From Halobacillus shinanisalinarum (lineage in GTDB: Bacteria; Bacillota; Bacilli; Bacillales; Halobacillaceae), in contig NZ_CP095074.1 of the NCBI RefSeq assembly GCF_022919835.1, positions 930,001 to 994,000 of the forward strand: DNA of 64,000 nucleotides. Direction: 5' to 3'. The notes under the pieces are model-generated. The model searched no databases. It saw only the letters and a program-made list of their open reading frames with translations, and was not told the origin of the DNA. Below, in pieces: positions 1-10,460 of the stretch. A program made the translations under genes and the position numbers. The stretch's first letter is position 1. Each line of letters starts with the position of its first letter.

Positions 1-462
1 TCCATGTGTAGACCCGTGGTAACCCCCATGAAAAGATAGAATGCCACTCCTGCCTGTTGCTGTTTTTACTAGTTTCATAGCTGCCTCGATCGCATCCCCA
101 CCTGTAGGACCGCAGAATTGAATTTTAGCTTTTTCAGCAAACCCCTCTGGCAGCGCAGAAAATAACTCACTTACGAATGTTTCTTTTACAGGTGTTGTCA
201 GATCGAGTGTGTGTAAAGGTTTTTCACTTTTTAACATAACTTCCATGGCTTCCACTACGGTGGGATGATTATGCCCGAGAGCTAATGTGCCCGCTCCTGC
301 TAAACAGTCATAGTACCGTTTTCCATCCATATCTGTAACATAAATTCCTTTTGCCTGATCGATTGCTATCGGAATCCTGCGCGGGTATGAGCGAGCATTG
401 GATTCTCTTACCTCTTGTGTCTTTAATAATGACTGATTCGTTTCCTTCGCTTGAGTCTGCAT
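1..462 (-). CDS. Diaminobutyrate--2-oxoglutarate aminotransferase, class III (5' part only)
   Basis: PLP-dependent class III aminotransferase, probably making 2,4-diaminobutyrate from aspartate semialdehyde for a siderophore. Only the first 154 residues lie in the window; the frame stays open to base 1. It shows the diaminobutyrate/rhizobactin-type PLP region GPTGGDAIEA (residues 118-127) and the HGGYHGSTHG block (145-154). The ATG at 462 follows GGAGGG at 8 bases. Two Fur boxes lie just upstream, so iron repression is expected, which supports a siderophore role over ectoine (EctB) or GABA metabolism. The family call is firm; the pathway is inferred, since downstream genes are outside the window. 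Confidence 0.8.
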   Translation of the reverse strand, partial: MQTQAKETNQSLLKTQEVRESNARSYPRRIPIAIDQAKGIYVTDMDGKRYYDCLAGAGTLALGHNHPTVVEAMEVMLKSEKPLHTLDLTTPVKETFVSELFSALPEGFAEKAKIQFCGPTGGDAIEAAMKLVKTATGRSGILSFHGGYHGSTHG

Positions 463-482
463 GGAAAAATCCCTCCACTAAT

Positions 483-497
483 TGATAATTATTTTCA
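483..497. promoter_or_regulatory. Second Fur box, over the -10 region
   Basis: TGATAATTATTTTCA differs from the 7-1-7 Fur consensus at one position. It overlaps a possible -10 (TAATTA on the minus strand), so bound Fur would cover the promoter of the aminotransferase. Confidence 0.7.
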
Positions 498-520
498 ATT
501 GATCGCAACACAAGCATAGT

Positions 521-535
521 TGATAATGATTATCA
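521..535. promoter_or_regulatory. Fur box (perfect 7-1-7)
   Basis: TGATAATGATTATCA matches the Bacillus Fur 7-1-7 consensus at every defined position. It lies about 60 bases upstream of the aminotransferase start. Confidence 0.9.
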
Positions 536-643
536 ATGTCAATGAAACTTGTGTACCACTTGATGAATAGAAGTTAGTAAAATTACCAGTATGATTTCTT
601 TTCGTATTCAACCTCACTGACTACTGAAAAATCCCAATAAAAT

Positions 644-672
644 AAGAGATACGCCTGATAAACGTATCTCTT
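644..672 (-). terminator. Intrinsic terminator after the histidine phosphatase
   Basis: Stem AGAGATACG / CGTATCTCT with an AT-rich tail on the minus-strand side. It lies about 70 bases past the phosphatase stop and could also work in the other direction. Nothing else is seen in 463-741 apart from the Fur boxes. Confidence 0.6.
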
Positions 673-741
673 TCTTCTTGAAAACTAATTAAATTTCGGT
701 GTATATTGTTGGGTTTTAATCAAGGGGTATTTTTAACTAAA

Positions 742-1320
742 TCAATAAGCTAAATGTTTTGTACAGTTATATAAATCACATATCCACTTTTCGTCAGCTT
801 TATTCAAAGTAGTTACAGATGTATTATCTAACTTCTTATCTTCTTTAAAGCTTGCATCCAACACTTGTACAAGATGACCAATAAAAGAACCATGACTCAC
901 AATAAGCACCCGTTGATTGGGATGTTTCTCGATAATTTCCTTGATAAATGACGTACCTCGTTTGATTACACTCGGCTGTTGTTCGATGCCTAGATCAAGA
1001 TCACGCCAATCATCTCCCCATTTCTCTATTCTCTCGTCTTCCGTCGTGCCCTCTATTTGACCACCAGCAACTTCCTTAATTCTTTGATCGAAATCAATTT
1101 CGTCAATGTCTAACCGCTCAGCTATAACTTCTGCGGTTTGTTTTGCCCTTTTTAGAGGACTCGAGTAAATGATCTCCCAGCTCTCATGGAACAATCGATC
1201 AGCAAGCTTTTGTGCTTCCCTTATACCCTGATCATCTAATGGAATGTCCGAATTCCCCTGCGCCCTTTTTTCTTGGTTCCATGGTGTACTTCCATGTCTT
1301 ATTAGACCAAGTGTCGTCAT
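742..1320 (-). CDS. Histidine phosphatase family protein
   Basis: 192-residue member of the phosphoglycerate mutase-like histidine phosphatase superfamily. The phosphoacceptor motif R8-H9-G10, the second arginine (SSPLKRAKQ, R58), the acid residue near E90 and the second histidine in VSHGS (H143) are all present, so it should be catalytically active. The substrate cannot be read from sequence; relatives act on small phosphoesters or phosphosugars. The ATG at 1320 is chosen over one 33 bases upstream because GGAGG sits at the right distance and RHG then falls at the usual position. It is monocistronic. Confidence 0.85.
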   Translation of the reverse strand: MTTLGLIRHGSTPWNQEKRAQGNSDIPLDDQGIREAQKLADRLFHESWEIIYSSPLKRAKQTAEVIAERLDIDEIDFDQRIKEVAGGQIEGTTEDERIEKWGDDWRDLDLGIEQQPSVIKRGTSFIKEIIEKHPNQRVLIVSHGSFIGHLVQVLDASFKEDKKLDNTSVTTLNKADEKWICDLYNCTKHLAY

Positions 1321-1518
1321 GTTTGAACCTCCTATTGCTGTCGTTTTTATCATTCAAATCAATTTTATAATTGCTCTTTTTAAAATGCCAAATACTAGCA
1401 GAATATATGGTTCTTTTCCGAAAAGGTTCAAACTGGATTCTTATCCAGCAGATTTTAGTTTACGTTTTATAAAGAAATTTGATCACCTTCTATCCATGTT
1501 GCTTCACATAGTCCCCTT
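1321..1518. other. Intergenic, no gene seen
   Basis: AT-rich sequence between the phosphatase start and the inverted-repeat element. Open frames here lack ribosome sites and recognisable domains. Confidence 0.6.
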
Positions 1519-1931
1519 ATCCTGAAGACTCAGCTCCGAGACACTTAGGTCCGTTACGGTATGAGGGCTCGGGGTGGCTGTTTTGTGATGAACGGAGCCA
1601 TTCGTATTCCGAATAAGTCTCCAATGTTCAGAGGGCTTTATCCATCATGATGTGGCATAATAACCCCATCACAGAGAGATTTTCAGCTCTCTGATAGGAA
1701 GTTCTTCTGCCGTTTTGGGTACTGTGAATCTGTAGTGTTTCCGTTCTTCTCACAAACACAAGGGTCCGGAAAATTGCGAGACTCCTGTGTGATGAACATG
1801 ACAGGTGAGACCCCGGAGGACGGAGTCCGAGGAGGCTCAGCGCATGCCCACGGAAAGCGAGTGATTTTCCCGGACCTCCTTCTCCATCCAAGGAAACGGA
1901 AACCTATTTCGAGATTGAGTCTTCCAGATTA
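1519..1931. repeat. Large non-coding element with imperfect terminal inverted repeats
   Basis: The left end (around 1519-1552) and right end (around 1903-1931) are imperfect inverted repeats sharing GAAGACTCA and a flanking CGA...TAGG. Inside, 1735-1895 carries a GC-rich hairpin-forming core that recurs at 23836-23980: blocks GCGAGACTCCTGTG, GGAGGCTC and GCCCACGGAAAGCG are shared. No ORF in it resembles a transposase or has a ribosome site. I recall similar GC-rich intergenic repeats in other Bacillaceae, but the copy number here is unknown. Confidence 0.65.
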
Positions 1932-2062
1932 CTGCCCTTAACCTAATAAAAATGATTTCAAACTTCCTACTTGACTAGATTTGTGGAGGTAGTTCCTTAT
2001 GTGTGTTTTGAATCCCTTGGGGCAGAAGGGGCTTAAATTATGAAATTGATTCATTCCATTAA

Positions 2063-2090
2063 AAAAGAGCCGAAATGGCTCTTTTTTATA
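2063..2090 (-). terminator. Intrinsic terminator after ilvD
   Basis: Stem AAAGAGCC / GGCTCTTT followed by a T run on the minus strand, directly after the ilvD stop. Confidence 0.8.
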
Positions 2091-2093
2091 ATT

Positions 2094-3788
2094 TTATTCT
2101 AGATCAAGATCAGTAACAGCACCTTTTGCAGACGAGGAAACAAGACGCGCATACTTTGCCAACATACCTGTCCTATGCCTCGGCTCGGGTTTGACCCATT
2201 CCTTCTTACGCTGCTCCAATTCTTCATCCGTTACGTCAAAATTAATTTGTTGTGTATCACTATCGATCATAATCTTGTCACCCTCTTTTAGAAGCCCGAC
2301 TGGACCACCAACGAACGCTTCAGGGGCGACATGTCCAATCACAAATCCATGGGAACCCCCTGAGAATCGCCCGTCCGTTAATAGAGCTACTTTCCCCCCG
2401 AGACCTTTTCCGACAATCATCGATGTGATCGACAGCATCTCCGGCATTCCGGGCCCACCTTTTGGACCAACGTTACGGATGATGACGACATCGCCTTCCT
2501 TCACTTGATCTTCAACAATTGCCGTTGTCGCCTCTGCTTCACTATCAAAAACACGTGCCGGCCCTTCAAAACGGCTGATCTTTTGACCAGACATCTTTGC
2601 AACTGCCCCTTCAGGCGCAAGATTACCTTTTAGCAAAACAAGTGGGCCGTTCGGTTTGATCGGTTCATCGAACGGTACGATCACTTTTTGCCCCTCTTTT
2701 AATGGGTCTGCTTCAGCAAGATTTTCAGCTAAAGTTTTTCCAGTCACCGTTAAGCAATCACCATGCAGCAAATCGTGCTCAAGTAGCAGCTTCATTACGG
2801 CAGGGACACCACCGCTTTCATATAAATCTTGCATAACATATTTCCCGCTCGGTTTCATGTCGGCAATGTGGGGAACATTTTGACGTACTCTTTCAAAGTC
2901 ATCAAGGGAAAGATCAACCCCTGCTGAATGCGCCATTGCCGTTAAATGAAGCAGCGCATTCGTTGACCCGCCAAGAGCCATCACTACGGTTATTGCATTT
3001 TCAAAAGCTTTCTTAGTCATAATGTCACGAGGGTAGATCCCTTTTTCAAGAAGCTCAACAACCATTTCACCTGCTTGTTTACATTCTTGTTCCTTATAAT
3101 CATTCACGGCTGGCGTAGAAGATGAACCTGGAATGCTCATTCCTAAAGCTTCTACCGCCGCGGCCATCGTATTGGCTGTGTACATCCCACCACATGCTCC
3201 AGCGCCCGGACAGGCATGACATTCTACTTTATGAAGTTGATCATCATTGATCGTTCCTTCATGATACTGGCCGACAGCTTCGAAGGAAGAGACGATGTCG
3301 ATATCCTTACCATCCAACTTACCGGGCTGGATCGTTCCCCCATAGACATAGACGGAAGGAATATTCAAGCGCCCGATGGCCATTACACAACCCGGCGTAG
3401 TCTTGTCACAGCCGCCAATGGCTACAACCCCGTCCAATCGTTCTGCATTCGTAACTGTTTCGATCGAATCGGCAATGATTTCCCGACTTGGCAGTGAATA
3501 ATGCATTCCTTCATGTCCCATCGCAATCCCATCAGAGACCGTAATCGTGTTAAAGATCATCGGAGCTCCGCCGTTGTCAGCCGCTCCTTGCTTAGCCTCT
3601 TTCGCCAAGTCATCAATATGTACGTTACAAGGAGTAACTTCACTCCATGTGCTGGCAATACCAATCATCGGCTTTTTAAAATCTTCATCCTTAAAGCCGA
3701 CTGCTCGCAACATGGAACGGTTAGGAACACGGTTTACCCCTTCACTGATCACTTTACTGCGGATACGCAAATCTTTTTTTTCATCCAT
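2094..3788 (-). CDS. ilvD: Dihydroxy-acid dehydratase
   Basis: Fe-S enzyme that dehydrates 2,3-dihydroxy-isovalerate and -methylvalerate in valine and isoleucine synthesis. The 564 residues match the family's usual length. Cysteine positions for the cluster are visible: C54 (TPCNVH), CDKTTPGC (127-134) and CPGAGACGG (193-201). The C-terminal SGGSHG signature is also present. ATG 3788 is chosen because GAGAGG lies at a workable distance, whereas the ATG 9 bases upstream would abut it. The gene stands alone here, not in an ilv-leu operon, with its own promoter and a CodY box. Confidence 0.95.
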   Translation of the reverse strand: MDEKKDLRIRSKVISEGVNRVPNRSMLRAVGFKDEDFKKPMIGIASTWSEVTPCNVHIDDLAKEAKQGAADNGGAPMIFNTITVSDGIAMGHEGMHYSLPSREIIADSIETVTNAERLDGVVAIGGCDKTTPGCVMAIGRLNIPSVYVYGGTIQPGKLDGKDIDIVSSFEAVGQYHEGTINDDQLHKVECHACPGAGACGGMYTANTMAAAVEALGMSIPGSSSTPAVNDYKEQECKQAGEMVVELLEKGIYPRDIMTKKAFENAITVVMALGGSTNALLHLTAMAHSAGVDLSLDDFERVRQNVPHIADMKPSGKYVMQDLYESGGVPAVMKLLLEHDLLHGDCLTVTGKTLAENLAEADPLKEGQKVIVPFDEPIKPNGPLVLLKGNLAPEGAVAKMSGQKISRFEGPARVFDSEAEATTAIVEDQVKEGDVVIIRNVGPKGGPGMPEMLSITSMIVGKGLGGKVALLTDGRFSGGSHGFVIGHVAPEAFVGGPVGLLKEGDKIMIDSDTQQINFDVTDEELEQRKKEWVKPEPRHRTGMLAKYARLVSSSAKGAVTDLDLE

Positions 3789-3842
3789 TGTTCCCATCCT
3801 CTCTATTATCAGCATGAATATCTTCAAAATCTATTTACAAGT

Positions 3843-3871
3843 ATGATACAGATTTCCAACAAAATTCGCAA
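3843..3871 (-). promoter_or_regulatory. SigA promoter of ilvD
   Basis: -35 TTGCGA (3866-3871) and -10 TATCAT (3843-3848) on the minus strand with a 17-base spacer. Confidence 0.65.
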
Positions 3872-3873
3872 TC

Positions 3874-3888
3874 AATATTCAGAAAATA
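3874..3888. promoter_or_regulatory. CodY box upstream of ilvD
   Basis: AATATTCAGAAAATA has two mismatches to the CodY consensus AATTTTCWGAAAATT and sits 2 bases upstream of the -35. CodY control of branched-chain amino acid genes is well known. A palindrome AAAGCGCTTT at 3907-3916 resembles a cre core but is incomplete. Confidence 0.7.
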
Positions 3889-3950
3889 TGGAACCTTCTT
3901 ATTAATAAAGCGCTTTCTTTGCTTTTATACCAATCTGAAATTTTTTCTGT

Positions 3951-3999
3951 AAAAAAAGCTCCAATCCATACTAGACAGCTAAACTAGTAGGATTGGAGC
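3951..3999 (-). terminator. Intrinsic terminator after glpK (first copy)
   Basis: A 10-base stem GGCTCCAATCC / GGATTGGAGC with an extra inner stem (CTAG) and a T7 run on the minus strand. Confidence 0.85.
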
Positions 4000-4014
4000 C
4001 TCTTTTACTACTCT

Positions 4015-5540
<1,526 letters not shown>

Positions 5541-5575
5541 TTAAAAATTGACTTTTTATATAGCCTCTTTTAACC

Positions 5576-6406
5576 TTAGACTACTTTTTCTTCAATCTTA
5601 TCTGCCATAGTTTCACCTTTTTTCAGTTCAGATCTGGCTGCACCAATCAAGATCACTGCCATGACCACGCTTAAGATCCAAAACACAACTGTAAATTCCC
5701 CTAAGAATAAGGCACGGTAAAATACAGCACCATAGATCCCTCCTAATACGGGACCAACTATCGGAATCCAGGCATATCCCCAATCCGATCCCCCTTTTCC
5801 TGGAATAGGAAGTAGAGCATGGGCAATTCGCGGACCGAGGTCACGTGCTGGGTTAATCGCATATCCCGTTGCTCCACCTAGTGACATGCCGATCGCTACA
5901 ATTAGGGCACCAACAATTAAGGGATTCAACCCTTCTGTAAAGTCATTCGCACCAATGAACATTAGACCCATTACCAGAACAAACGTACCAACTATTTCAC
6001 TAACTAAGTTTGAAAAAGGACTGCGCACAGCTGGATCTGTAGCAAATACACCAAGTTTCGCTCCCTGATCCTTCGTTTTTTTCCAGTGCGGCAAGTAATT
6101 GAAAAATACAATCACCGCCCCAATAATGCCACCGATCAGCTGGGCACTAATGTATAATGGAACTTTTGCCCAAGGAAACTCCCCTGCTGCAGCAAAGCCG
6201 AGTGTTACAGCCGGATTAATATGGGCACCAGTAAAGCTTCCAACAGCATAAACACCCATTGTAACGGCCAGCCCCCATCCAATCGTAATCACGACCCAGC
6301 CTGCCCCTTCAGCCTTAGTGTCTTTTAATACGACTCCACCGACAACTCCACAACCCAAAATGACAAGGATCATCGTACCAATAAGTTCAGCAACAAATTC
6401 CGACAT
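5576..6406 (-). CDS. glpF: Glycerol uptake facilitator (aquaglyceroporin)
   Basis: MIP-family membrane channel for glycerol. The 276 residues carry six hydrophobic helices and both half-helix motifs, NPA at 64-66 (AHINPAVTLG) and 185-187 (YAINPARDLG). The aspartate after the second NPAR is typical of glycerol channels rather than strict water channels. The ATG at 6406 follows GGAGTG. It is first in glpF-glpK; the leader contains a GlpP-type terminator, and a cre site overlaps the promoter. Confidence 0.95.
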   Translation of the reverse strand: MSEFVAELIGTMILVILGCGVVGGVVLKDTKAEGAGWVVITIGWGLAVTMGVYAVGSFTGAHINPAVTLGFAAAGEFPWAKVPLYISAQLIGGIIGAVIVFFNYLPHWKKTKDQGAKLGVFATDPAVRSPFSNLVSEIVGTFVLVMGLMFIGANDFTEGLNPLIVGALIVAIGMSLGGATGYAINPARDLGPRIAHALLPIPGKGGSDWGYAWIPIVGPVLGGIYGAVFYRALFLGEFTVVFWILSVVMAVILIGAARSELKKGETMADKIEEKVV

Positions 6407-6448
6407 AGTGTTCTCACTCCTTTTCTAGTTAACCTAATTCTAAAAACA

Positions 6449-6522
6449 AAAAAGAGACCCACACTAAATCGCAAGCACTTCCCTTCAGTAGAAAGTAAAA
6501 TGCTAAAATTAGTGTGAGTCTC
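6449..6522 (-). terminator. Leader terminator of glpF (GlpP antitermination target)
   Basis: Arms 6509-6522 and 6454-6467 pair (GAGACTCACACTAA with TTAGTGTGGGTCTC) and a T-rich run follows on the minus strand, all before the glpF start. The leader terminator of the B. subtilis glpF transcript is read through when GlpP binds glycerol-3-phosphate. Confidence 0.85.
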
Positions 6523-6531
6523 CATGTCTCC
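6519..6531 (-). promoter_or_regulatory. Putative GlpP-binding leader motif (glpF)
   Basis: Minus-strand GGAGACATGGAGA overlaps the 5' arm of the leader terminator. The glpD leader has GGAGATACGGAGA in the same place (49134-49146), giving a shared GGAGAYAYGGAGA. Confidence 0.65.
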
Positions 6532-6570
6532 GTCACGTAGTTAACTTGTTACTTACAATTTATACGATAT

Positions 6571-6584
6571 TGAAAACGCTGTCA
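6571..6584. promoter_or_regulatory. cre site (CcpA) at the glpF promoter
   Basis: TGAAAACGCTGTCA fits TGWAANCGNTNWCA at every position and overlaps the -35 TTGACA (6580-6585, minus strand). The -10 is AT-rich around 6557-6564. The B. subtilis glpFK cre is similarly placed. Confidence 0.85.
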
Positions 6585-6745
6585 ACAGTTTCGCCTAAAT
6601 TATTAAGGAGCTTTTTTAAATCAATTTGCTTTTTCAAGGATTATTTTACTTGTCCTACGATATAATTGTATAAAATCACTTTGATTATGATGAGATTTAT
6701 TATAAACTTCAGTAATGAAGAAAACTTCAAATAGGAATGGTGTTC

Positions 6746-7666
6746 ATGTTCAATAAACAAAAAACGCACGATAAATTGTTACAGCTTGTGAAAGCAGAAA
6801 ACATTAAAGCTGAAGAAGATTTAAGAAATCATTTATATACAAAACTGGGCGGGAAAGCCGACTTCTTTATCACCCCTACCACCTATGAAGAAATTCAAAA
6901 TGTCGTAAAATTCTCAAATGAAGAGAACATTCCATTTACTTTGCTAGGAAATGGGTCGAATTTGATTATAAAAGATGGGGGCATTCGCGGAATTGTTATC
7001 AATCTTACCCATCTTAAGGAGATTTCTTCAGAAGAAAATACCCTTGTCGCACAAAGTGGTGCGAGAATCATTGATGCCTCACTTCATGCCTTAGAACAGC
7101 GCCTCTCAGGGCTTGAATTCGCTTGCGGGATCCCTGGGACAGTAGGCGGGGCTCTTTACATGAATGCAGGTGCCTATGGTGGTGAAATCAAAGATGTACT
7201 CGATTATGCTTATGTTGTCGATAAACAGGGGAATATCGTAAAAAGATTAGCATCTGAGCTGGACCTAGATTACAGAACGAGTAATATTCCAGATAAGGGC
7301 GATATTGTTATCGAAGCAACCTTTAACCTTAAACCTGCCAAATATGAAGAAATTAAAGCCGTGGTAGATGATCTCACACATAAAAGAGAGTCCAAGCAGC
7401 CGCTTGAATACCCATCATGTGGAAGTGTCTTTAAACGCCCACCGGGATATTTTGCAGGCAAGCTGATTCAAGACAGTAAGCTTCAAGGAACAAATATCGG
7501 TGGTGCTGAAGTATCAACGAAACATGCCGGCTTTATCGTGAACAAGGATAATGCAACAACAACGGACTATATTTCTCTGATCGAACATGTCCAAAAGACA
7601 GTAAAGGAGAAATTTGGTGTAGAACTTGAAAGAGAAGTAAGAATTATTGGTGAAGACAAAAAATAA
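6746..7666 (+). CDS. murB: UDP-N-acetylenolpyruvoylglucosamine reductase
   Basis: FAD enzyme that reduces UDP-GlcNAc-enolpyruvate to UDP-MurNAc in peptidoglycan precursor synthesis. In the 306 residues GNGSN (69-73) marks the FAD domain, YRTS (176-179) and SCGSVFKRP (224-232) carry the active-site residues, and the short C-terminus is of the type IIb (Gram-positive) form. ATG 6746 is preferred over 6737 because AGGA abuts the earlier codon. It is monocistronic, away from any division/cell-wall cluster. Confidence 0.93.
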   Translation: MFNKQKTHDKLLQLVKAENIKAEEDLRNHLYTKLGGKADFFITPTTYEEIQNVVKFSNEENIPFTLLGNGSNLIIKDGGIRGIVINLTHLKEISSEENTLVAQSGARIIDASLHALEQRLSGLEFACGIPGTVGGALYMNAGAYGGEIKDVLDYAYVVDKQGNIVKRLASELDLDYRTSNIPDKGDIVIEATFNLKPAKYEEIKAVVDDLTHKRESKQPLEYPSCGSVFKRPPGYFAGKLIQDSKLQGTNIGGAEVSTKHAGFIVNKDNATTTDYISLIEHVQKTVKEKFGVELEREVRIIGEDKK

Positions 7667-7670
7667 TGTA

Positions 7671-7703
7671 AAAGCTGCGCATCAAGTGATACGCAGCTTT
7701 TTA
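7671..7703. terminator. Bidirectional terminator, murB / catalase
   Basis: Stem AAAGCTGCG / CGCAGCTTT between the convergent murB and catalase genes, T-rich on the plus side and followed by AT-rich sequence on the minus side. Confidence 0.8.
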
Positions 7704-7711
7704 TATTATAT

Positions 7712-8548
7712 CTAGTAGGAAGGCGGAGTATCATAAACATCTTTTGGTGCTGGAGATAGTTTTGCTTTACCCCCATAAGGGACAGGTTGGGATACGTAGT
7801 TAAACGTTCCTCTTCCATCAGGTGCAACCCCCTGTGCCCAAGGACCATCAGCATCTGCTTGACCTCTTGAAGTATTGTAGAAATCATAAGATGCCGCCTG
7901 CAACTGGCATTCACGAGGGAAGGTTGTAGGAACAACAACATCCTGAGCTTCCTGTTCAAGTTCATGAATGGCTTCAATCCATTGGTTTTGATGGGCATTA
8001 TCACGAGCTAATAGAAAACTTAATGTATCTTTAACTAAAGGATCGTCTGAAATAGTGTAAAGACGTGCTACTTGCAGACGTCCCTGTGATTCCGCATTTA
8101 AATTAGCACGGAAATCGGCTAGAAGATTACCACTTGAAATAATATAATCTGCCGTCCAACGATTTCCCACACTATCAGAAGGCATGGCCCCAAGCCCAGA
8201 AACAATCGCATGTTGCGGATTCATTCCACCCAGAACAGCTGCAACTGCAGGATCAGATTTGTACGCATTTTCTTGAGCTTCAACGCATTCCAGCGACGTA
8301 CCATCTAATAAACGGGCAATTAAGGTCGAAAGGATTTCAACATGAGCGATTTCCTCTGTTCCAATGTCCAAAAGTAAATCACGATACTTTTTATTTGCTC
8401 TAACATTAAATCCTTGCATGAGATACTGCATCATCACAGATATTTCTCCCCACTGACCGCCTAGAACCTCCTGAAGTTTTTTTGCATACTCGGGATCAGG
8501 ACGTGAAACCTTTGCCTCATATTGTAACTCCTTTACATGATAGAACAT
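7712..8548 (-). CDS. Manganese catalase
   Basis: Di-manganese, non-haem catalase of ferritin-like fold, 278 residues. The N-terminus (MFYHVKELQYEAKV) and helix residues such as EEIAHVE are characteristic of the YdbD/CotJC group; the full length suggests a general stress catalase rather than the shorter spore coat CotJC. The ATG at 8548 follows GAGGAG. It is monocistronic and shares a terminator with murB. The symbol is left blank because the paralogue cannot be settled here. Confidence 0.9.
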   Translation of the reverse strand: MFYHVKELQYEAKVSRPDPEYAKKLQEVLGGQWGEISVMMQYLMQGFNVRANKKYRDLLLDIGTEEIAHVEILSTLIARLLDGTSLECVEAQENAYKSDPAVAAVLGGMNPQHAIVSGLGAMPSDSVGNRWTADYIISSGNLLADFRANLNAESQGRLQVARLYTISDDPLVKDTLSFLLARDNAHQNQWIEAIHELEQEAQDVVVPTTFPRECQLQAASYDFYNTSRGQADADGPWAQGVAPDGRGTFNYVSQPVPYGGKAKLSPAPKDVYDTPPSY

Positions 8549-8875
8549 TTAATCCACTCCTCTTATAAACTACACTCAATAACCATATGTAAAGGAAAAG
8601 TATAGGTGTTTGTCTATTCAAACATTTAACTCATTTATCATTTGCTGATACTATTCTTACCAAAATGAATAAAAATTTGCTTTTTAAAAATAATACTAAA
8701 TGAATCCTAAATTACAGAAGCAGATTAAGGGAATTGTCACAAAAGGACGCCTTTACTAGGGAAAATATTCGGCTTTGGAATTATTTAAACGAAGTAAAAT
8801 CTTCGATTGAATAAGAAAAGGATTAGCTTGTCCTACCACTCACGCACAAGCACGTCCTAGATTGGAGGTGATCGT
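8549..8875. other. Intergenic between divergent genes, nothing identified
   Basis: AT-rich 327-base region between the catalase and the DUF2512 gene. It must hold both promoters, but I see no convincing SigA or SigB pair, repeat or small ORF with a ribosome site. Confidence 0.5.
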
Positions 8876-9235
8876 GTGACAAGTTTGTTAGTTAAAATCG
8901 TAACATTACCGATTGTTTTAATATTAGCTATGTACTTTTTGGAGAGTGTGAATTACGGTTCAATATGGCAGCCTATCATGGTAGCGATTGTACTTACAGC
9001 TATTGGAATAGTTATGGAATATATGCTCCTTAAAGATGAAGGTTCGTTATGGAAAAGTACCATCCTGGATTTTATAACATCGTTTATAATTATTTGGGGA
9101 TTTTCGAATATCTTTGCAGGCGCTGAAGTCACTTTTGTAGGGGCTCTTCTTACTTCTTTAGTCATAGGCATTAGTGAATACTTGCTTCATAAACACCTTA
9201 TAAGCACGAGAAAAGCAGTTAAGTCACCCGCTTAA
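8876..9235 (+). CDS. DUF2512 family membrane protein (YndM-like)
   Basis: 119-residue protein with four hydrophobic segments (around 4-22, 28-50, 60-80 and 85-105) and a short charged tail. It fits the DUF2512/YndM family of Bacillus membrane proteins; function is unknown. The start is GTG at 8876, 5 bases after GGAGGTG. It is single and followed by a hairpin terminator. Confidence 0.75.
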   Translation: MTSLLVKIVTLPIVLILAMYFLESVNYGSIWQPIMVAIVLTAIGIVMEYMLLKDEGSLWKSTILDFITSFIIIWGFSNIFAGAEVTFVGALLTSLVIGISEYLLHKHLISTRKAVKSPA

Positions 9236-9243
9236 TGAAATGA

Positions 9244-9276
9244 AGAATACCGGGGCAATAGCTTCGGTATTCTTTG
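9244..9276 (+). terminator. Intrinsic terminator after the DUF2512 gene
   Basis: Stem AGAATACCG / CGGTATTCT followed by TTGTT. Confidence 0.7.
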
Positions 9277-9350
9277 TTAAACAGCTTTATGCATAATAGA
9301 ATTCGCCAATGCCAATTACGGATTAAGTGTTTAACAGTAGAAATTAATTA

Positions 9351-9374
9351 AGACCTACTTTTTGAGTAGGTCTC
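9351..9374 (-). terminator. Possible terminator after the DUF2935 gene
   Basis: Perfect 9-base stem AGACCTACT / AGTAGGTCT with a 6-base loop about 56 bases past the DUF2935 stop. The T run on the minus strand is weak (TTAATT). Confidence 0.5.
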
Positions 9375-9429
9375 CTGTAAAAACATAGGGAATGACAGAT
9401 GGAAGGTTCCAATTTTTCCATGCTCCCTT

Positions 9430-10224
9430 TCAATTTTTTAAGCGTGGTTTAGTTGGATCACAATTTGGCTGTTGAAGCTCTGTCGACTCTGCCAACTTAG
9501 TTAAATAATAGCACTCTTCTCTCATCATATGATCAGCCATCAAAGCAGCAAATGTACCTAAAGCTTCTTTGCTTAACTCTAATTCTTCTATTTCATTTAG
9601 AAAATTTGTAAACAGCTTCATTTCCAGAGACACATCGCTATTGAACCTCTCCAAAGCTGGAAAAGAGGATAAATTTGTTCTTAAAAAACCTGTCATTTCA
9701 ACCGCTTTTAAATAGAACTCTTCAAAATCCTTTGTAAAGTCATCACTTTTCATTTTAATTTTCTTTTCAATTCTATCCATATTATCTGAGATCGCTCCAG
9801 CATGCCCCGCTGCATCCAGAAGCCATAATAAGTGGTGATGAAGCTCATGAAAGACTGGTGGAACTTCTCCCTTTTTCAAATAATCTAGAATTCGTAAATA
9901 CTCCTCCAACTCATTGACCATATGATTGATGAAGGTTGGCCCTAATCCCATTGTAATTTTTCCAACTAAATGCTGTTCAATTAAATGAAGCTTAAATTCT
10001 CGTAATCTGTTTCCTTCTTCCTGGGCTTTTTCACTTAATGCCATCAGATTGTCAACCTCAACCCTTGCGAGCAGCTGATCAAATGTCTGAATAAAGTACT
10101 CAGCAAGGTCAATTTCCTGCTTTTGTTGTGGAGCGAGTGAATCGTGGATAAAACGGGCATGATCACCCAATACTTGCAGCCAAAAACCATGTTCGAATTT
10201 CGCTGTTTTTTCAAAATCCGCCAT
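9430..10224 (-). CDS. DUF2935 domain protein
   Basis: 264-residue soluble, helical protein. Two related halves each carry histidine and glutamate helices (FEHGFWLQVLGDHARFI near the N-terminus; HLIEQHLVGK; HELHHHLLWLLDAAGHAG; ADHMMREECYYL near the C-terminus), a pattern compatible with a metal-binding four-helix bundle. It matches what I know of DUF2935 proteins in Bacilli; no activity is established. The ATG at 10224 follows GGGGAG. It is monocistronic. Confidence 0.75.
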   Translation of the reverse strand: MADFEKTAKFEHGFWLQVLGDHARFIHDSLAPQQKQEIDLAEYFIQTFDQLLARVEVDNLMALSEKAQEEGNRLREFKLHLIEQHLVGKITMGLGPTFINHMVNELEEYLRILDYLKKGEVPPVFHELHHHLLWLLDAAGHAGAISDNMDRIEKKIKMKSDDFTKDFEEFYLKAVEMTGFLRTNLSSFPALERFNSDVSLEMKLFTNFLNEIEELELSKEALGTFAALMADHMMREECYYLTKLAESTELQQPNCDPTKPRLKN

Positions 10225-10334
10225 TGAATTTCTCCCCTTTGTTACATACTCTTAAAAACATATCTTTGACTATTAAGAAATATGACAACTTTAAGGAAGT
10301 CAGGGAAGCCACTGACTGCTTAAAAATTTCAATT

Positions 10335-10369
10335 AAAAAAAGTACACTACTTGGTGATCCGTAGTGTAC
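10335..10369 (-). terminator. Terminator of ssrA
   Basis: Perfect 9-base stem GTACACTAC / GTAGTGTAC followed by a T7 run on the minus strand, about 90 bases past the tmRNA 3' end. Confidence 0.85.
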
Positions 10370-10460
10370 CTCTGGTATGATCATTCAATTTGTATCTGCT
10401 AAAGTCTAATTCAATACGCTTTACATTGCAATGAATCAAAAAAACCACCAATTTATGTAT

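Noticed and set aside
308..517. Small minus-strand ORF (69 codons)
   Set aside because: It lies in another frame of the aminotransferase, whose own frame is open from 462 to base 1 with clear family motifs.
1628..1941. Overlapping ORFs on both strands in the inverted-repeat element
   Set aside because: Arginine- and serine-rich, no ribosome site; a product of the GC-rich repeat core.
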